A stretch of 64,000 bases of DNA from contig NZ_RAPV01000001.1 in assembly GCF_003610295.1 (NCBI RefSeq), positions 5,146,001 through 5,210,000 of the forward strand, in the 5' to 3' direction. The notes beneath the pieces are model-generated. The model was not told where the DNA came from, did not search any database, and was given only the letters and a program-made list of their open reading frames with translations. Position 1 is the stretch's first letter; each line of letters begins with the position of its first letter. Source of the stretch: Paraburkholderia sp. BL23I1N1. GTDB lineage: Bacteria > Pseudomonadota > Gammaproteobacteria > Burkholderiales > Burkholderiaceae. The translations under genes and the position numbers were made by a program. Below, piece after piece: positions 1 through 9,127 of the stretch.

Positions 1-528
1 AGCGGACGGGCAGCCAAGCGTTGATTGGCTCTTGTTCGCAGATCTTTCCGTCGTTTATCGGCGGAGCACGCAGGTGTGAACGTCCTCCACCACGACATAT
101 CGGTGCTTTTCGGACGCTTGGCCGCTGGCGTTACGGTCTCTCAACCCGGCGCAGCGGCGTCTTGTTGAAGCGCTTTTTGGCCGAAAGGCGCTCTTACTCG
201 GGAATACCCGCACTTCCACTTACTTGAACGAGGCCTCTCTGCGTGCTAACGTGCCGTTACGGACGTTATCGATAACGTTACTTTAACTCTGCAAGCACAA
301 AAGCCTTGGCATAAGTGGAAGGCAGTTGGGCGAATCCGGAGGGAGGTGACATCTCGATGGAAAAAGTATCAAGAGCCTTGTGGTGACGGATCGAGGGCAC
401 CACACGATCGAGATGCGACCACATCCTCCGCGAGGTACAAACCCGCTGGAGTCATTGCGCGCCTCGATAGTTCACTATGATTTGAACGGCATTGGTGAGC
501 AGGTCGCTGACTCGGAAGGAGTTCACCA
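1..528. other. Left-edge region without a convincing gene
   Basis: No reading frame here looks like a protein I know; a 68-codon frame at 21-227 lacks a ribosome binding site and recognisable motifs. The one clear signal is a perfect 16-base palindrome at 263-278, listed separately. The last bases before 529 hold a good ribosome binding site for the PIN-like gene. Confidence 0.4.
263..278. promoter_or_regulatory. LacI-type operator palindrome (orphan copy)
   Basis: ACGTTATCGATAACGT is a perfect 16-base palindrome with the central CG usual in LacI/GalR operators. It matches the palindrome just upstream of the sugar ABC operon (5831-5852) at all but one position, so both are probably bound by the LacI regulator encoded at 4441-5559. 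It lies about 0.8 kb before xylD and may mark that gene's original promoter or a leftward gene outside the window. Confidence 0.6.
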
Positions 529-945
529 ATGATCACGTTGGATACCTACGGCGCAATCTACTGGCCAGGTGATTGCACTGAGCTAAGCGATGCGACTCGC
601 ATGGAAATCGCGGACACGCTTGACGGAGGTGAGGTGCCCATCTCGTCCATTAGCGTCCTCGAGGTCGCGCAGTTTGCCGAAATCGGACGGCTCGCGCTTT
701 CGATCGAAGACGTATGGATGGTTCCTGTGGTCACGGCAATCGTTATGCTCGCAGCGTCGATGCCCCCTGTTTTGCGGGTTGCCCAGCGGCTCAGTGCAGC
801 CCACGGCACGTTGGGTGTTCCACTTGCCACGCTGGACCTGCGGGTTCGCAAACTCACGCAGGTCGAAACGTGGGACATAGAGCGATTGCTATGGAGATTG
901 CAATTGACGTGTGTCGCAGGATCGAGTCGGCTGAGTGGCGCATGA
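529..945 (+). CDS. PIN-domain (VapC-like) protein, probably degenerate
   Basis: The 138-residue product resembles a type II toxin RNase of the PIN fold. It has an N-terminal LDT with the first acidic residue, a central LEVAQFAEIGRLALS block with the conserved Glu, and a C-terminal GVPLATLDLRVRKL block with the last Asp. The usual DPADR motif before the C-terminal block reads RVAQR, so one metal-binding acid is missing. The start has a good ribosome binding site (GGAAGGAG about 8 bases upstream). I find no antitoxin gene in front of it, although a VapB partner is normally adjacent. The protein is therefore either an inactive remnant or an orphan toxin relative. Family assignment is by motif reading only. 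Confidence 0.55.
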   Translation: MITLDTYGAIYWPGDCTELSDATRMEIADTLDGGEVPISSISVLEVAQFAEIGRLALSIEDVWMVPVVTAIVMLAASMPPVLRVAQRLSAAHGTLGVPLATLDLRVRKLTQVETWDIERLLWRLQLTCVAGSSRLSGA

Positions 946-1071
946 AAAGCACGGATATCTCGACACTGTTGCCAATCGCACCGGCTGTTCGACTCGGGCG
1001 ATGGGCCGTTGGCCGAATCGAACGGTCACAGGTAACACGCCGTTTAAATATATACCAACGGAGTACAGCAC

Positions 1072-2856
1072 ATGTTCCCATCGACCGCACGTCGCCTTCG
1101 CAGCCAGGAATGGTTCGACGATCCTTCGCACGCGGATATGACTGCGCTCTATGTCGAGCGCTTCATGAACTACGGCCTCACGCGCGAAGAGCTGCAGTCC
1201 GGCAGGCCGGTCATCGGCATTGCGCAGACGGGTAGCGATCTCGCGCCCTGTAACCGCCATCATATCGAGCTGGCTGCGCGCACGAAGGCGGGCATCCGCG
1301 ACGCGGGCGGCATTCCAATGGAGTTCCCCTTGCATCCCCTCGCCGAGCAGAGCCGCCGTCCGACGGCCGCGCTCGATCGCAACCTCGCGTATCTTGGCCT
1401 TGTCGAAATCCTGCATGGCTTTCCGCTCGATGGCGTGGTGCTCACCACGGGCTGCGACAAGACCACGCCCGCATGCCTGATGGCGGCCGCCACCATCGAC
1501 ATGCCGGCCATTGTGCTATCGGGTGGCCCGATGCTCGACGGCTGGTACCAGGGCAAGCGCGTCGGTTCAGGTACGGTCATCTGGCACGCGCGCAATCTGC
1601 TCGCAACGGGGGAAATCGACTACGAAGGTTTCATGGAACTGACGGCGGCGTCGTCGCCCTCCATCGGCCATTGCAATACGATGGGTACGGCGCTATCGAT
1701 GAATAGCCTCGCGGAAGCACTCGGCATGTCGTTGCCCGGATGCGCGAGCATTCCCGCTGCTTATCGCGAGCGCGGCCAGATGGCGTATGCGACAGGTAAG
1801 CGCATCGTCGAAATGGTGCGTGAAGATCTGAAGCCGTCGCGCATCATGACGAAAGAGGCCTTCGAGAACGCAATCGTGGTCGCATCCGCGCTCGGCGCAT
1901 CGAGCAACTGTCCACCGCATCTGATCGCGATTGCGCGGCACATGGGTGTGGAGCTGAGTCTCGAGGACTGGCAGTGCGTCGGTGAGCAGGTGCCGTTGCT
2001 CGTCAACTGCATGCCTGCAGGCGAATATCTCGGCGAGAGTTTTCATCGCGCGGGCGGCGTACCTGCTGTGCTGCGCGAACTGGCGCAGGCGGGACTTGTT
2101 CACGAATCGTGCATCACGGTTTCGGGCCGCACGGTAGGCGACGTTGTTGCGACTGCACCCGTTGCGGATTGCGACGTCATTCGCACGATGGCCGAACCGC
2201 TCAAGCATGGCGCGGGTTTTATCGTGTTGTCGGGCAACTTCTTCGACAGTGCGATCATGAAGATGTCAGTGGTGGATGACGCGTTCCGACAAACGTATCT
2301 GAGCGAGCCGGGTAAGGAGAATACGTTCGAGACGCGCGCGGTCGTGTTCGATGGTCCCGAGGACTATCACGCGCGCATCAACGACCCGGTGCTTGAAATC
2401 GACGATCGCTGCATGCTCGTCATTCGCGGTGCGGGAACGGTCGGTTATCCGGGCAGTGCGGAAGTGGTCAACATGGCGCCGCCTTCGGAACTCGTGCGCA
2501 AGGGAATCACGTCACTGCCGTGCATGGGCGATGGACGCCAGAGCGGCACGTCAGCGAGTCCGTCTATCCTCAACATGTCGCCGGAGGCGGCCGTCGGCGG
2601 CGGCCTGGCGCTGTTGCGCACGAACGACCGCATTCGTGTCGATCTCAACGCACGCAGCGTGAAACTGCTCGTCGACGAGGAAGAACTCGAGCGCCGTCGC
2701 GACAGCATGAAGTTCGAGATTCCAGGTGCGCAGACGCCGTGGCAAGAACTGTATCGCCAGACTGTCGGCCAGCTTTCGACGGGTGGCTGCCTCGAACCCG
2801 CGACGTTGTATCTGAAGGTGATTGCCGAGCGCGGCAATCCTCGACACTCACACTGA
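1072..2856 (+). CDS. xylD: D-xylonate dehydratase (IlvD/Edd family)
   Basis: This 594-residue enzyme should dehydrate D-xylonate to 2-keto-3-deoxy-D-xylonate in the cytoplasm, the third step of the Weimberg pathway. It belongs to the iron-sulfur IlvD/Edd dehydratases. Two cluster ligand motifs are visible, TTGCDKTTPAC near residue 130 and GHCNTMGTA near residue 200, along with the RPTAALDRNL and GDGRQSGT segments. From its N-terminal SQEWFD block to its C-terminal HSH it follows the pattern I remember for Caulobacter XylD. Length is normal. The start at 1072 has a GGAG box and sets the N-terminus level with the family. L-arabinonate dehydratase is the close alternative, but the neighbours xylX, xylB and xylC favour xylonate. 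The next gene follows after about 70 bases. Confidence 0.85.
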   Translation: MFPSTARRLRSQEWFDDPSHADMTALYVERFMNYGLTREELQSGRPVIGIAQTGSDLAPCNRHHIELAARTKAGIRDAGGIPMEFPLHPLAEQSRRPTAALDRNLAYLGLVEILHGFPLDGVVLTTGCDKTTPACLMAAATIDMPAIVLSGGPMLDGWYQGKRVGSGTVIWHARNLLATGEIDYEGFMELTAASSPSIGHCNTMGTALSMNSLAEALGMSLPGCASIPAAYRERGQMAYATGKRIVEMVREDLKPSRIMTKEAFENAIVVASALGASSNCPPHLIAIARHMGVELSLEDWQCVGEQVPLLVNCMPAGEYLGESFHRAGGVPAVLRELAQAGLVHESCITVSGRTVGDVVATAPVADCDVIRTMAEPLKHGAGFIVLSGNFFDSAIMKMSVVDDAFRQTYLSEPGKENTFETRAVVFDGPEDYHARINDPVLEIDDRCMLVIRGAGTVGYPGSAEVVNMAPPSELVRKGITSLPCMGDGRQSGTSASPSILNMSPEAAVGGGLALLRTNDRIRVDLNARSVKLLVDEEELERRRDSMKFEIPGAQTPWQELYRQTVGQLSTGGCLEPATLYLKVIAERGNPRHSH

Positions 2857-2926
2857 AAGCAGAGATGAGCCCGTTCTGTGTGCAAAAACCGGCTCGATTG
2901 GATCAACAATTACGGGAATATCTTCC

Positions 2927-4105
2927 ATGGGCGCATCATCTCAACCGGGCTTTCTGCCTCAAGACGTCGAACGAGCGCTCCTTGTGGGTCGCGTGTGGCG
3001 TAGGACTGGAGACCGCGAAGGGCCGTGCGTGGTAATTGTGCGTGCTGGCGAAGTCTTCGACATTACAGCCAGTGCACCGACTACAGCTGACCTTTTCGAG
3101 CGTGAGAACATCGTTCACTTTGTAAGCACCGTGGACGGAGAATCGCTTGGGCCCGTTGATTCGCTGCTAGCTTTAAACCAGCCGGGACCAGAGGTTCCAA
3201 TAGTGCAGTTGCTCGCACCTTGCGATCTTCAGCCTATCAAGGCATGCGGTGTGACGTTCGCGGTGAGCCTTGTCGAGCGCGTTATTGAAGAGCAGGCTGG
3301 CGGTGACCCGGCGAAAGCAAAGGAAGTGCGTGAGTCCATTGCCTTCACGATTGGCAGTGATCTGTCGAAAATCAAGCCGGGCTCGGAAGCAGCGATGAAA
3401 CTCAAAGCCGAACTCGGGCGGCGCGGCGCGTGGTCACAGTACATGGAAGTCGGTATCGGGCCGGATGCTGAGGTTTTCTCAAAGTCACAACCAATGTCAG
3501 CTGTGGGGTTTGGCGCAGATGTGGGGCTACTTCCGTCGTCGAGCTGGAACAATCCGGAACCGGAAATCGTGCTCGCAGTGAACAGTCGTGGAGAAGTGGT
3601 CGGCGCGACGCTCGGCAATGATGTGAATTTGCGCGATATTGAAGGACGTTCGGCGCTTCTGCTCGGAAAATGTAAAGATAACAACGGTTCGTGCGCAATC
3701 GGTCCTTTCGTACGTCTGCTTGATAACTCGTTCGGTATCGATGCGGTCCGTGCCGCCAGCGTCTCGCTGCGCGTCGAAGGACCGGATGACGGTTTTCTGC
3801 TCGAAGGTGTGAGTCACATGCGGGAAATCAGCCGTGATCCACTCGATCTTGTCGCCCAGACCTGGGGGCGCCATCACCAATATCCGGATGGGTTCATGCT
3901 TTTTCTTGGCACCATGTTCTCGCCAATCATGGATCGTGATACCGCGGGCGGTGGTTTCACCCATCACCTAGGCGACCGAGTGACAATTTCGACCCCGCAA
4001 CTGGGGGCATTGATTAACACAGTACAACTGAGCACGGACATCGCACCGTGGAAGTTTGGCGTGCGCGCCCTCTACCAGAACCTTCGGGCGCGTGGTGTGT
4101 TTTAG
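2927..4105 (+). CDS. xylX: 2-keto-3-deoxy-D-xylonate dehydratase (FAH family)
   Basis: The 392-residue protein is a fumarylacetoacetate-hydrolase-fold dehydratase predicted to turn 2-keto-3-deoxy-D-xylonate into 2-oxoglutarate semialdehyde. The C-terminal FAH core carries WNNPEPEIVL, GNDVNLRDIEGRSALLLGK and DNNGSCAIGPF, with metal-binding acids in the first block. These blocks match my recollection of Caulobacter XylX almost segment by segment. An upstream in-frame ATG at 2822 would overlap xylD by 35 bases. I chose 2927 because the resulting MGASSQPGFLPQDVE start aligns with the family and lies clear of xylD. It is probably cotranscribed with xylD. Confidence 0.82.
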   Translation: MGASSQPGFLPQDVERALLVGRVWRRTGDREGPCVVIVRAGEVFDITASAPTTADLFERENIVHFVSTVDGESLGPVDSLLALNQPGPEVPIVQLLAPCDLQPIKACGVTFAVSLVERVIEEQAGGDPAKAKEVRESIAFTIGSDLSKIKPGSEAAMKLKAELGRRGAWSQYMEVGIGPDAEVFSKSQPMSAVGFGADVGLLPSSSWNNPEPEIVLAVNSRGEVVGATLGNDVNLRDIEGRSALLLGKCKDNNGSCAIGPFVRLLDNSFGIDAVRAASVSLRVEGPDDGFLLEGVSHMREISRDPLDLVAQTWGRHHQYPDGFMLFLGTMFSPIMDRDTAGGGFTHHLGDRVTISTPQLGALINTVQLSTDIAPWKFGVRALYQNLRARGVF

Positions 4106-4440
4106 ATGATGCCTTGCACACTACTTCATCGGAAAACAACACTCGACGTTATTGAGCCGGTGGTCGATGGAAATGAGCTTCGGGAAGACGAGCGCTACTT
4201 CGCGATTGCGCGTGAAGTGGACTGTGGCGAACGATACCGAGTCCAGTTTTTCCGCAGATGTCTCCACGACCTCGTTCAAATAAGCGGCGCACTTCCGTCG
4301 TCACCGTCTTCGCGGGAAAAGTGACTCAAGCTACTGCCGATGAGAGCCTTGTATGGCTTCTTTGTGGGTGTTGAGAGTGATCAATTAAGCCGGATGCGGC
4401 AGCCGGCTACCACGCTTGTGTGCGTTCGCAATGGGGATAT
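4106..4440. other. Intergenic stretch between xylX and the LacI gene
   Basis: Transcription from both sides converges here. A 72-codon frame at 4106-4324 begins in the base after the xylX stop but has no ribosome binding site and no motif I recognise, so I do not call it. I see no clean stem-loop terminator. Confidence 0.4.
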
Positions 4441-5559
4441 TCATTCAACTTCTGTTCGGTGCTGCGGCGGAACAATAGAGGGCTGACTACGCTTTGGTCG
4501 GACCTCGCGCGGTATCTTTCCTCGACGGGTTGCACCCTTACTTCGCGAATCAGGCACCCGCCCTGTTGAGTCGCGAACCACGAGTTCGGCAGGAAGGGTA
4601 ATTCGGGCGGCGGCCGCTTCAGCGCCATCGATGCTGGCAAGAAGCGTATTGACGGCTGCTCGCGCCATTTGCTGGAATGGCTGCCGGATCGTCGTAAGGG
4701 CTGGGTGAACCTGTGCCGCCATGGGAATGTCATCGAATCCGATGACGGAGATATCGTCAGGTACACGCAGACCTGACTCGCGCACGGCTGCGATAACGCC
4801 AAACGCGCTAAGGTCATTCGCGGCGAAGATCGCGGTTGGTGGGTCCGCCAGTTTGAGCAGGCCCGACGCCGCTTCAAAGGCTTTCATCTGGGAGAGGTCA
4901 CCCGTGGTAACAAGGGCAGAGTCACGGGGTATTCCGAGTTGGTCGATTGCGTCGTCGTAGGCTCTGCGACGGTCCCTTACGCCTTCTATGGTTTCGTCGC
5001 CCGATATGAAAGCAATACGTCGATGCCCCAACTCGGCGAGGTGCTCGACGGCGAGGCGAGCACCTCCGTAGTTGTCGACGGAAACTGATGGGAAGGTTGT
5101 CAACGAACCACGTTGATCGATAAGTACGACAGGGACGTGAGCTGCCGCCAATGCGTCGAAATATATGGATTCTCTCGGGAGAATGGCGACGACGCCATCC
5201 GCGAATTGCTGAAGAAGGTTAATCAGGCTTCGATGGGTATCCCTGTCCTCATCAAAGATTGTGTAGACCAGCGTTTCGTAGCGAACCGCACGGGCGGCCC
5301 GGCCGACGCCAAGTATCAGTTCGCTCGCAAACTGATTGTCTAGCATTGGCGTGATGATCCCGATAATACCGTTGCGTCCGCCTGAAAGCTTCTGCGCGCT
5401 GCGATTCACAACATAGCCGATGTCGACGGCAATCCTCAATACCTCGTCGCGCGTCTGACGCGAAACGCCCGGGCGGTCATTGAGCGCACGGGATGCCGTC
5501 ATCTGCGATATCCCCGCGATCTTTGCGACATCCGCGAGGGTGGGATTTTGCTTGTTCAT
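4441..5559 (-). CDS. LacI/GalR-family transcriptional regulator of the xylose module
   Basis: The 372-residue product has an N-terminal LacI helix-turn-helix (LADVAKIAGISQMTASRALN, about residues 7-26) with the RSAQKLSG hinge, then a periplasmic-binding-protein-like sugar-sensing domain containing the ISVIGFDDIPMA block near the end. The gene is divergent from the ABC importer and faces away from it. The palindrome at 5831-5852 in the shared region, and a matching one at 263-278, are its likely operators, so it probably represses uptake and xylDX until a pentose or xyloside binds. An upstream ATG at 5622 would add 21 residues before the HTH. I prefer 5559, which places the HTH at the usual distance from the N-terminus. 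A basic tail of about 30 residues after the sensor domain is longer than usual. Confidence 0.85.
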   Translation of the reverse strand: MNKQNPTLADVAKIAGISQMTASRALNDRPGVSRQTRDEVLRIAVDIGYVVNRSAQKLSGGRNGIIGIITPMLDNQFASELILGVGRAARAVRYETLVYTIFDEDRDTHRSLINLLQQFADGVVAILPRESIYFDALAAAHVPVVLIDQRGSLTTFPSVSVDNYGGARLAVEHLAELGHRRIAFISGDETIEGVRDRRRAYDDAIDQLGIPRDSALVTTGDLSQMKAFEAASGLLKLADPPTAIFAANDLSAFGVIAAVRESGLRVPDDISVIGFDDIPMAAQVHPALTTIRQPFQQMARAAVNTLLASIDGAEAAAARITLPAELVVRDSTGRVPDSRSKGATRRGKIPREVRPKRSQPSIVPPQHRTEVE

Positions 5560-5640
5560 AGCCGAATGAGATCCGGAAAACGCGCTCTTGCCTTGATGCG
5601 TGCCCCGTTGCGCAAAGGACATGCTCGCAACGGTAGCAAG

Positions 5641-5656
5641 ACGTTATCGCTAGCAC
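5641..5656. promoter_or_regulatory. Partial LacI operator upstream of the regulator gene
   Basis: The left half (ACGTTATC) equals that of the perfect operator at 263-278, but the right half is degenerate. It lies about 85 bases upstream of the regulator start, where autoregulation would be expected. Only half the site is convincing. Confidence 0.35.
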
Positions 5657-5830
5657 AAGTTTGTACCTTGAACATTCTACCAGTAGCTGTTCGGTCGGCC
5701 GGCGAAATGAAACGGAGGGCGTTGCGGCTTATGGCTGCCAGGGCGGGACGGCGTCCCTCCGGCGACCAACCCGTCCCGGAATCATGGGTAAACCCCCATG
5801 GCGTCCCGGTCTTCGTCCGACTAGCATGAA

Positions 5831-5852
5831 TTAACGTTAGCGATAACGTTAA
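5831..5852. promoter_or_regulatory. LacI-type operator of the sugar ABC operon
   Basis: Nine-base arms TTAACGTTA and TAACGTTAA flank GCGA, giving a 22-base palindrome with a central CG. It lies 35 bases before the binding-protein start, in the promoter zone between the divergent regulator and importer. It shares its core with the site at 263-278. Confidence 0.75.
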
Positions 5853-5886
5853 TAAGACTAAGCAAACCTCAAATGAGGAGACGAAA

Positions 5887-7191
5887 ATGAAGTGGTTTTC
5901 CCGCCGCAAACACGCGGCAGTCCACGGCACCGCGGCATTGCTATGTTCTGTAACAGCGGCATGGGCTGCGACCGGAAATGCTCAAACCTCGAAGACGATT
6001 ACCTCGTGGGACCATCAGACCGATGGGAATGGGCCCAAGATCGTGCGGGAGGCTGCTGACCGCTTCGAAAAGCAGAATCCAGGCTACAAGGTCGAAGATT
6101 CACATGTGCTCAACGATGCGTACAAGGCCAAACTGAAGGTGGCATTCGGCGCCGGACAACCGCCTTGCCTGTTCGACACGTGGGGTGGTGGACCGTTGCG
6201 CGAATACGTAAAGGCAGGGCAGGTTGTCGACCTTACTCCGTATCTCCAGAAGGATCCCGTGTACCGCGACCGGTTCCTGCCGACGTCTTGGCGCGCCGTT
6301 ACATACGACAACAAGATCTACGGAATTCCGACTGAGAATGTTTCGGCGGCCGTTGTCTTCTACAACAGGGACCTGTTCAAGCAGTACAACCTTACGCCGC
6401 CTGCGACGTGGGGTGATCTGATGAGTGTGGTCAAAACGCTCCAGTCTCACGGCGTCGCGCCATTCTCGCTCGCTAACAAGAACAAGTGGACGGGGTCGAT
6501 GTACTACATGTATCTCGTCGATCGCCTCGGTGGACCGGATGTATTCCGCAAAGCAGCCGATCGCCAGCCGGGAGGCAGCTTCGCCGATCCCGTTTTCGTG
6601 GCGGCGGGCAAATACATCCAGCAACTGGTCAAGGCTGGCGCATTCGCGCAGGGTTATAACGGGCTCGACTATGACATTGGCGCATCGCGGCGCCTGCTTT
6701 ACTCGGGTCGTGCAGCAATGGAGTTGATGGGGGGCTGGGAGGCATCGACCATTCAGAAGGAAAACCCTGCCTTCTACAAAAAGCTCGATTTTTTCCCGTT
6801 CCCTAGCATTCCTGGCGGCAAAGGGGATCCGCGCGATGTGGTCGGCACAGTTGGCGACAGTTTCACCAGTATTTCGGTGCAGTGCACAGAGCGCGACGCC
6901 GCTTTCAAGCTGATCAAGACGATCACCGACGACGGGTCGATGCAGGCTCGGGTTGCAGATGCACGTATCCCTCCTGTCAAGAATATTCCGGTGACGGACC
7001 CGTTCCTCAAGAGGTTGCAGGAGTTGGTTGCGCAGGCACCGAACGTACAACTGTGGTACGACCAGGAGCTTCCGCCCAGGCTTGGGGAGTTGCACAAAGA
7101 TACTTCGCAGGCGTTGTTCGGACTGTCGCTGAGCCCGGAAGAGGCCGCGCAGCAGATGGAAGCAGCCGCCAAGGCCAATGCCGGCCAGTAA
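5887..7191 (+). CDS. Sugar ABC transporter substrate-binding protein (family 1)
   Basis: This 434-residue periplasmic binding protein begins with a Sec signal peptide: basic residues in MKWFSRRKH, then a hydrophobic run ending near AWA/NAQ at about residues 28-34. The mature part has the family-1 (CUT1, MalE/UgpB-like) layout, with ITSWDHQ at its start, YGIPTE near 145, and an aromatic-rich ligand region. CUT1 binding proteins usually take oligosaccharides or glycosides rather than free pentoses. That fits the cytoplasmic GH3 enzyme further downstream and suggests import of a xyloside or xylo-oligosaccharide. A GAGGAG box precedes the ATG. First gene of the importer operon; the permease gene follows after about 40 bases. 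Confidence 0.88.
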   Translation: MKWFSRRKHAAVHGTAALLCSVTAAWAATGNAQTSKTITSWDHQTDGNGPKIVREAADRFEKQNPGYKVEDSHVLNDAYKAKLKVAFGAGQPPCLFDTWGGGPLREYVKAGQVVDLTPYLQKDPVYRDRFLPTSWRAVTYDNKIYGIPTENVSAAVVFYNRDLFKQYNLTPPATWGDLMSVVKTLQSHGVAPFSLANKNKWTGSMYYMYLVDRLGGPDVFRKAADRQPGGSFADPVFVAAGKYIQQLVKAGAFAQGYNGLDYDIGASRRLLYSGRAAMELMGGWEASTIQKENPAFYKKLDFFPFPSIPGGKGDPRDVVGTVGDSFTSISVQCTERDAAFKLIKTITDDGSMQARVADARIPPVKNIPVTDPFLKRLQELVAQAPNVQLWYDQELPPRLGELHKDTSQALFGLSLSPEEAAQQMEAAAKANAGQ

Positions 7192-7234
7192 ACGAAAATG
7201 ATTGCCCGATGATACGGCGGGCCAGGAGACAGTT

Positions 7235-8152
7235 GTGAACATTGCAATCCCGCTTGCGCCGGTAAGGGCTCAACGACTGCAGTCAAGATGGCTTGTCATC
7301 GCGGTTCTTCTTGCGCCGTCGGTCGTCTTGCTGTCTGTTTTTCTGATTTACCCGTTATTGTCGAGTTTTCAGTTATCGACGCTCGACTGGAGTGGTTTGG
7401 GAAACAACGCGCGCTTCGTCGCACTCCAGAATTGGGTGCGTCTTGTCCACGACGACATTTTCTGGAAGGCGCTGGGTAACAATCTGCTTCTTGGAATTTT
7501 TTCGATCCTCGTACAGTTGCCTATTGCACTTGCCCTTGCCGTCCTGCTCGACAAGGCGGGGCGCGGCTCCCGGACGCTGAAGATCCTGTATTTCCTGCCA
7601 CTTCTGATGTCGAGTGTGGCGATCGGAGTGCTGTTCAAGAACGTCTATGACCCGAACTTTGGTCCGTTGAATGCAGCGCTACACGCATTCGGTCTGGACG
7701 TGCTGGCGAAGGATTGGCTTGGTGATACGCACTATGCCCTTGCTTCAACGATTGCGGTCATCTGCTGGCAAAATATTCCGTTCTACATGATTCTTTTCCT
7801 GGCAGGGCTGTCGTCCTTTCCCGCTGAGCACGGAGAAGCGGCTTGTCTCGATGGTGCATCGGAGTGGACGATTTTCTGGCGGATCAAGCTTCCCCATCTT
7901 CAAGGGACGGTCCGGACAGGTGCGCTGCTGGCAATTATCGGTTCACTGCGCTATTTCGACCTGATTTACGTCATGACGGGTGGTGGACCGGAGAGTTCGT
8001 CCGAATTGATGGCGACATACATGTATCGCACCGTGTTCAGCTCTTTCCAGCTTGGCTACGGTAGTGCTATTGCTTCCGCAATGTTCATCATTGTCGCAGT
8101 GGTTGCCGCTGCAGCGATGCGCCTAACCAACCGGTTCGCAACGGAGGTCTGA
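7235..8152 (+). CDS. Sugar ABC transporter permease (MalF/UgpA type)
   Basis: This is an inner-membrane permease of about 305 residues with six predicted membrane segments; the first is [20 protein letters not shown]. The cytoplasmic EAA loop that contacts the ATPase is visible as [22 protein letters not shown] chose the GTG at 7235 because an AGGAGA box sits just upstream; the TTG at 7202 has none. The gene is followed almost at once (one base) by the second permease, so the two are translationally linked and should form the heterodimeric channel. Confidence 0.88.
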   Translation: MNIAIPLAPVRAQRLQSRWLVIAVLLAPSVVLLSVFLIYPLLSSFQLSTLDWSGLGNNARFVALQNWVRLVHDDIFWKALGNNLLLGIFSILVQLPIALALAVLLDKAGRGSRTLKILYFLPLLMSSVAIGVLFKNVYDPNFGPLNAALHAFGLDVLAKDWLGDTHYALASTIAVICWQNIPFYMILFLAGLSSFPAEHGEAACLDGASEWTIFWRIKLPHLQGTVRTGALLAIIGSLRYFDLIYVMTGGGPESSSELMATYMYRTVFSSFQLGYGSAIASAMFIIVAVVAAAAMRLTNRFATEV

Positions 8153-8153
8153 C

Positions 8154-8999
8154 ATGACTCGGTCTGCAACCCGAGGCGTTGGCAAGCAGTTTCGTCCCGG
8201 TATTTTTTTGCTGGGGCTTGTCTGGCTTGCGGTGACGACCTTGCCTTTTCTCTTCGTTCTGGCGACCAGTTTCAAGACACAGGAAGAAACCTATTCGGGA
8301 TCTGTATGGGCTTTGCCGTCTCACCTGGACTTTGTGAACTACCTCGCAGTTCTTCAAGGTTCGTTCTTCACATACCTTGGAAACAGCGTCTTCGTTGTCG
8401 GGGTCTCGGTCACGCTCATCGTACTGTTTAGCGCAATGGCGGCTTATGTATTCGCGCGATTGCCTTTTCGCCTGAACAAGCTGCTTTTCGGACTTGTGGT
8501 GGCCGGCATGATTGTCCCATTGCATGCAACGCTGGTTCCCATCTACCTGCTGATCCGCAACATTGGACTCTATGACACAAAGTTTGCGCTTATTGGTCCG
8601 TACGTGGCATTGGGTCTGCCTATGTCTATTTTCATCCTCACCGAGTTCATGCGCCAGATTCCGCGCGAGTTGGAGGAGGCGGCGCAACTCGATGGTTGTG
8701 GACCTTTCAAGATTTTCTGGCGGATCTACTTTCCTCTGTCGACGCCGGGTCTTGCGACTGTCGCGATCTATAACGGTATTGCGCTCTGGAACGAATTTAT
8801 CTTTGCCTATGTTTTGACTTCAACGCCGGAGCATAGAACTTTGCCTTTGGCGCTGTGGGACTTTCAGGGACAGTATTCGTCGAATATTCCAGCGATGCTT
8901 TCGGTCGTGACGCTCACCTCGCTGCCTTTGATTCTCGTGTACGCCTTTGGCCAGGAACGGATCATAAGGGGAATGATGGCGGGATCATTGAAAGGATAG
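8154..8999 (+). CDS. Sugar ABC transporter permease (MalG/UgpE type)
   Basis: The 281-residue second permease has six membrane segments and the EAA loop [21 protein letters not shown] near residue 185. MalG-type permeases usually begin with a short cytoplasmic arm and a first helix leading into an FKTQEE-like periplasmic segment, as here. It starts one base after the previous stop. The ATPase gene follows after a 128-base gap, which is longer than other gaps in this operon. Confidence 0.88.
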   Translation: MTRSATRGVGKQFRPGIFLLGLVWLAVTTLPFLFVLATSFKTQEETYSGSVWALPSHLDFVNYLAVLQGSFFTYLGNSVFVVGVSVTLIVLFSAMAAYVFARLPFRLNKLLFGLVVAGMIVPLHATLVPIYLLIRNIGLYDTKFALIGPYVALGLPMSIFILTEFMRQIPRELEEAAQLDGCGPFKIFWRIYFPLSTPGLATVAIYNGIALWNEFIFAYVLTSTPEHRTLPLALWDFQGQYSSNIPAMLSVVTLTSLPLILVYAFGQERIIRGMMAGSLKG

Positions 9000-9127
9000 A
9001 GGCGACAGCGGCATTTCAGGTAGGCAGAGCATAACCCGTCCTCGGGCAACGTTTTGCTGATCATCCGGTCAACGTGTTTTTGTGACGAGTGGCATATCGA
9101 CTGCCATCTTCGGCGAGCGAGTGAGTC

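Noticed and set aside
889..1416. 175-codon minus-strand frame over the start of xylD
   Set aside because: It is the antisense shadow of a strongly conserved dehydratase gene.
4106..4324. 72-codon frame starting right after the xylX stop
   Set aside because: No ribosome binding site, no motif, and composition typical of chance frames in GC-rich DNA.
6100..7242. 380-codon minus-strand frame opposite the sugar-binding protein
   Set aside because: Length is explained by codon bias of the real gene on the other strand; the product has no domain.
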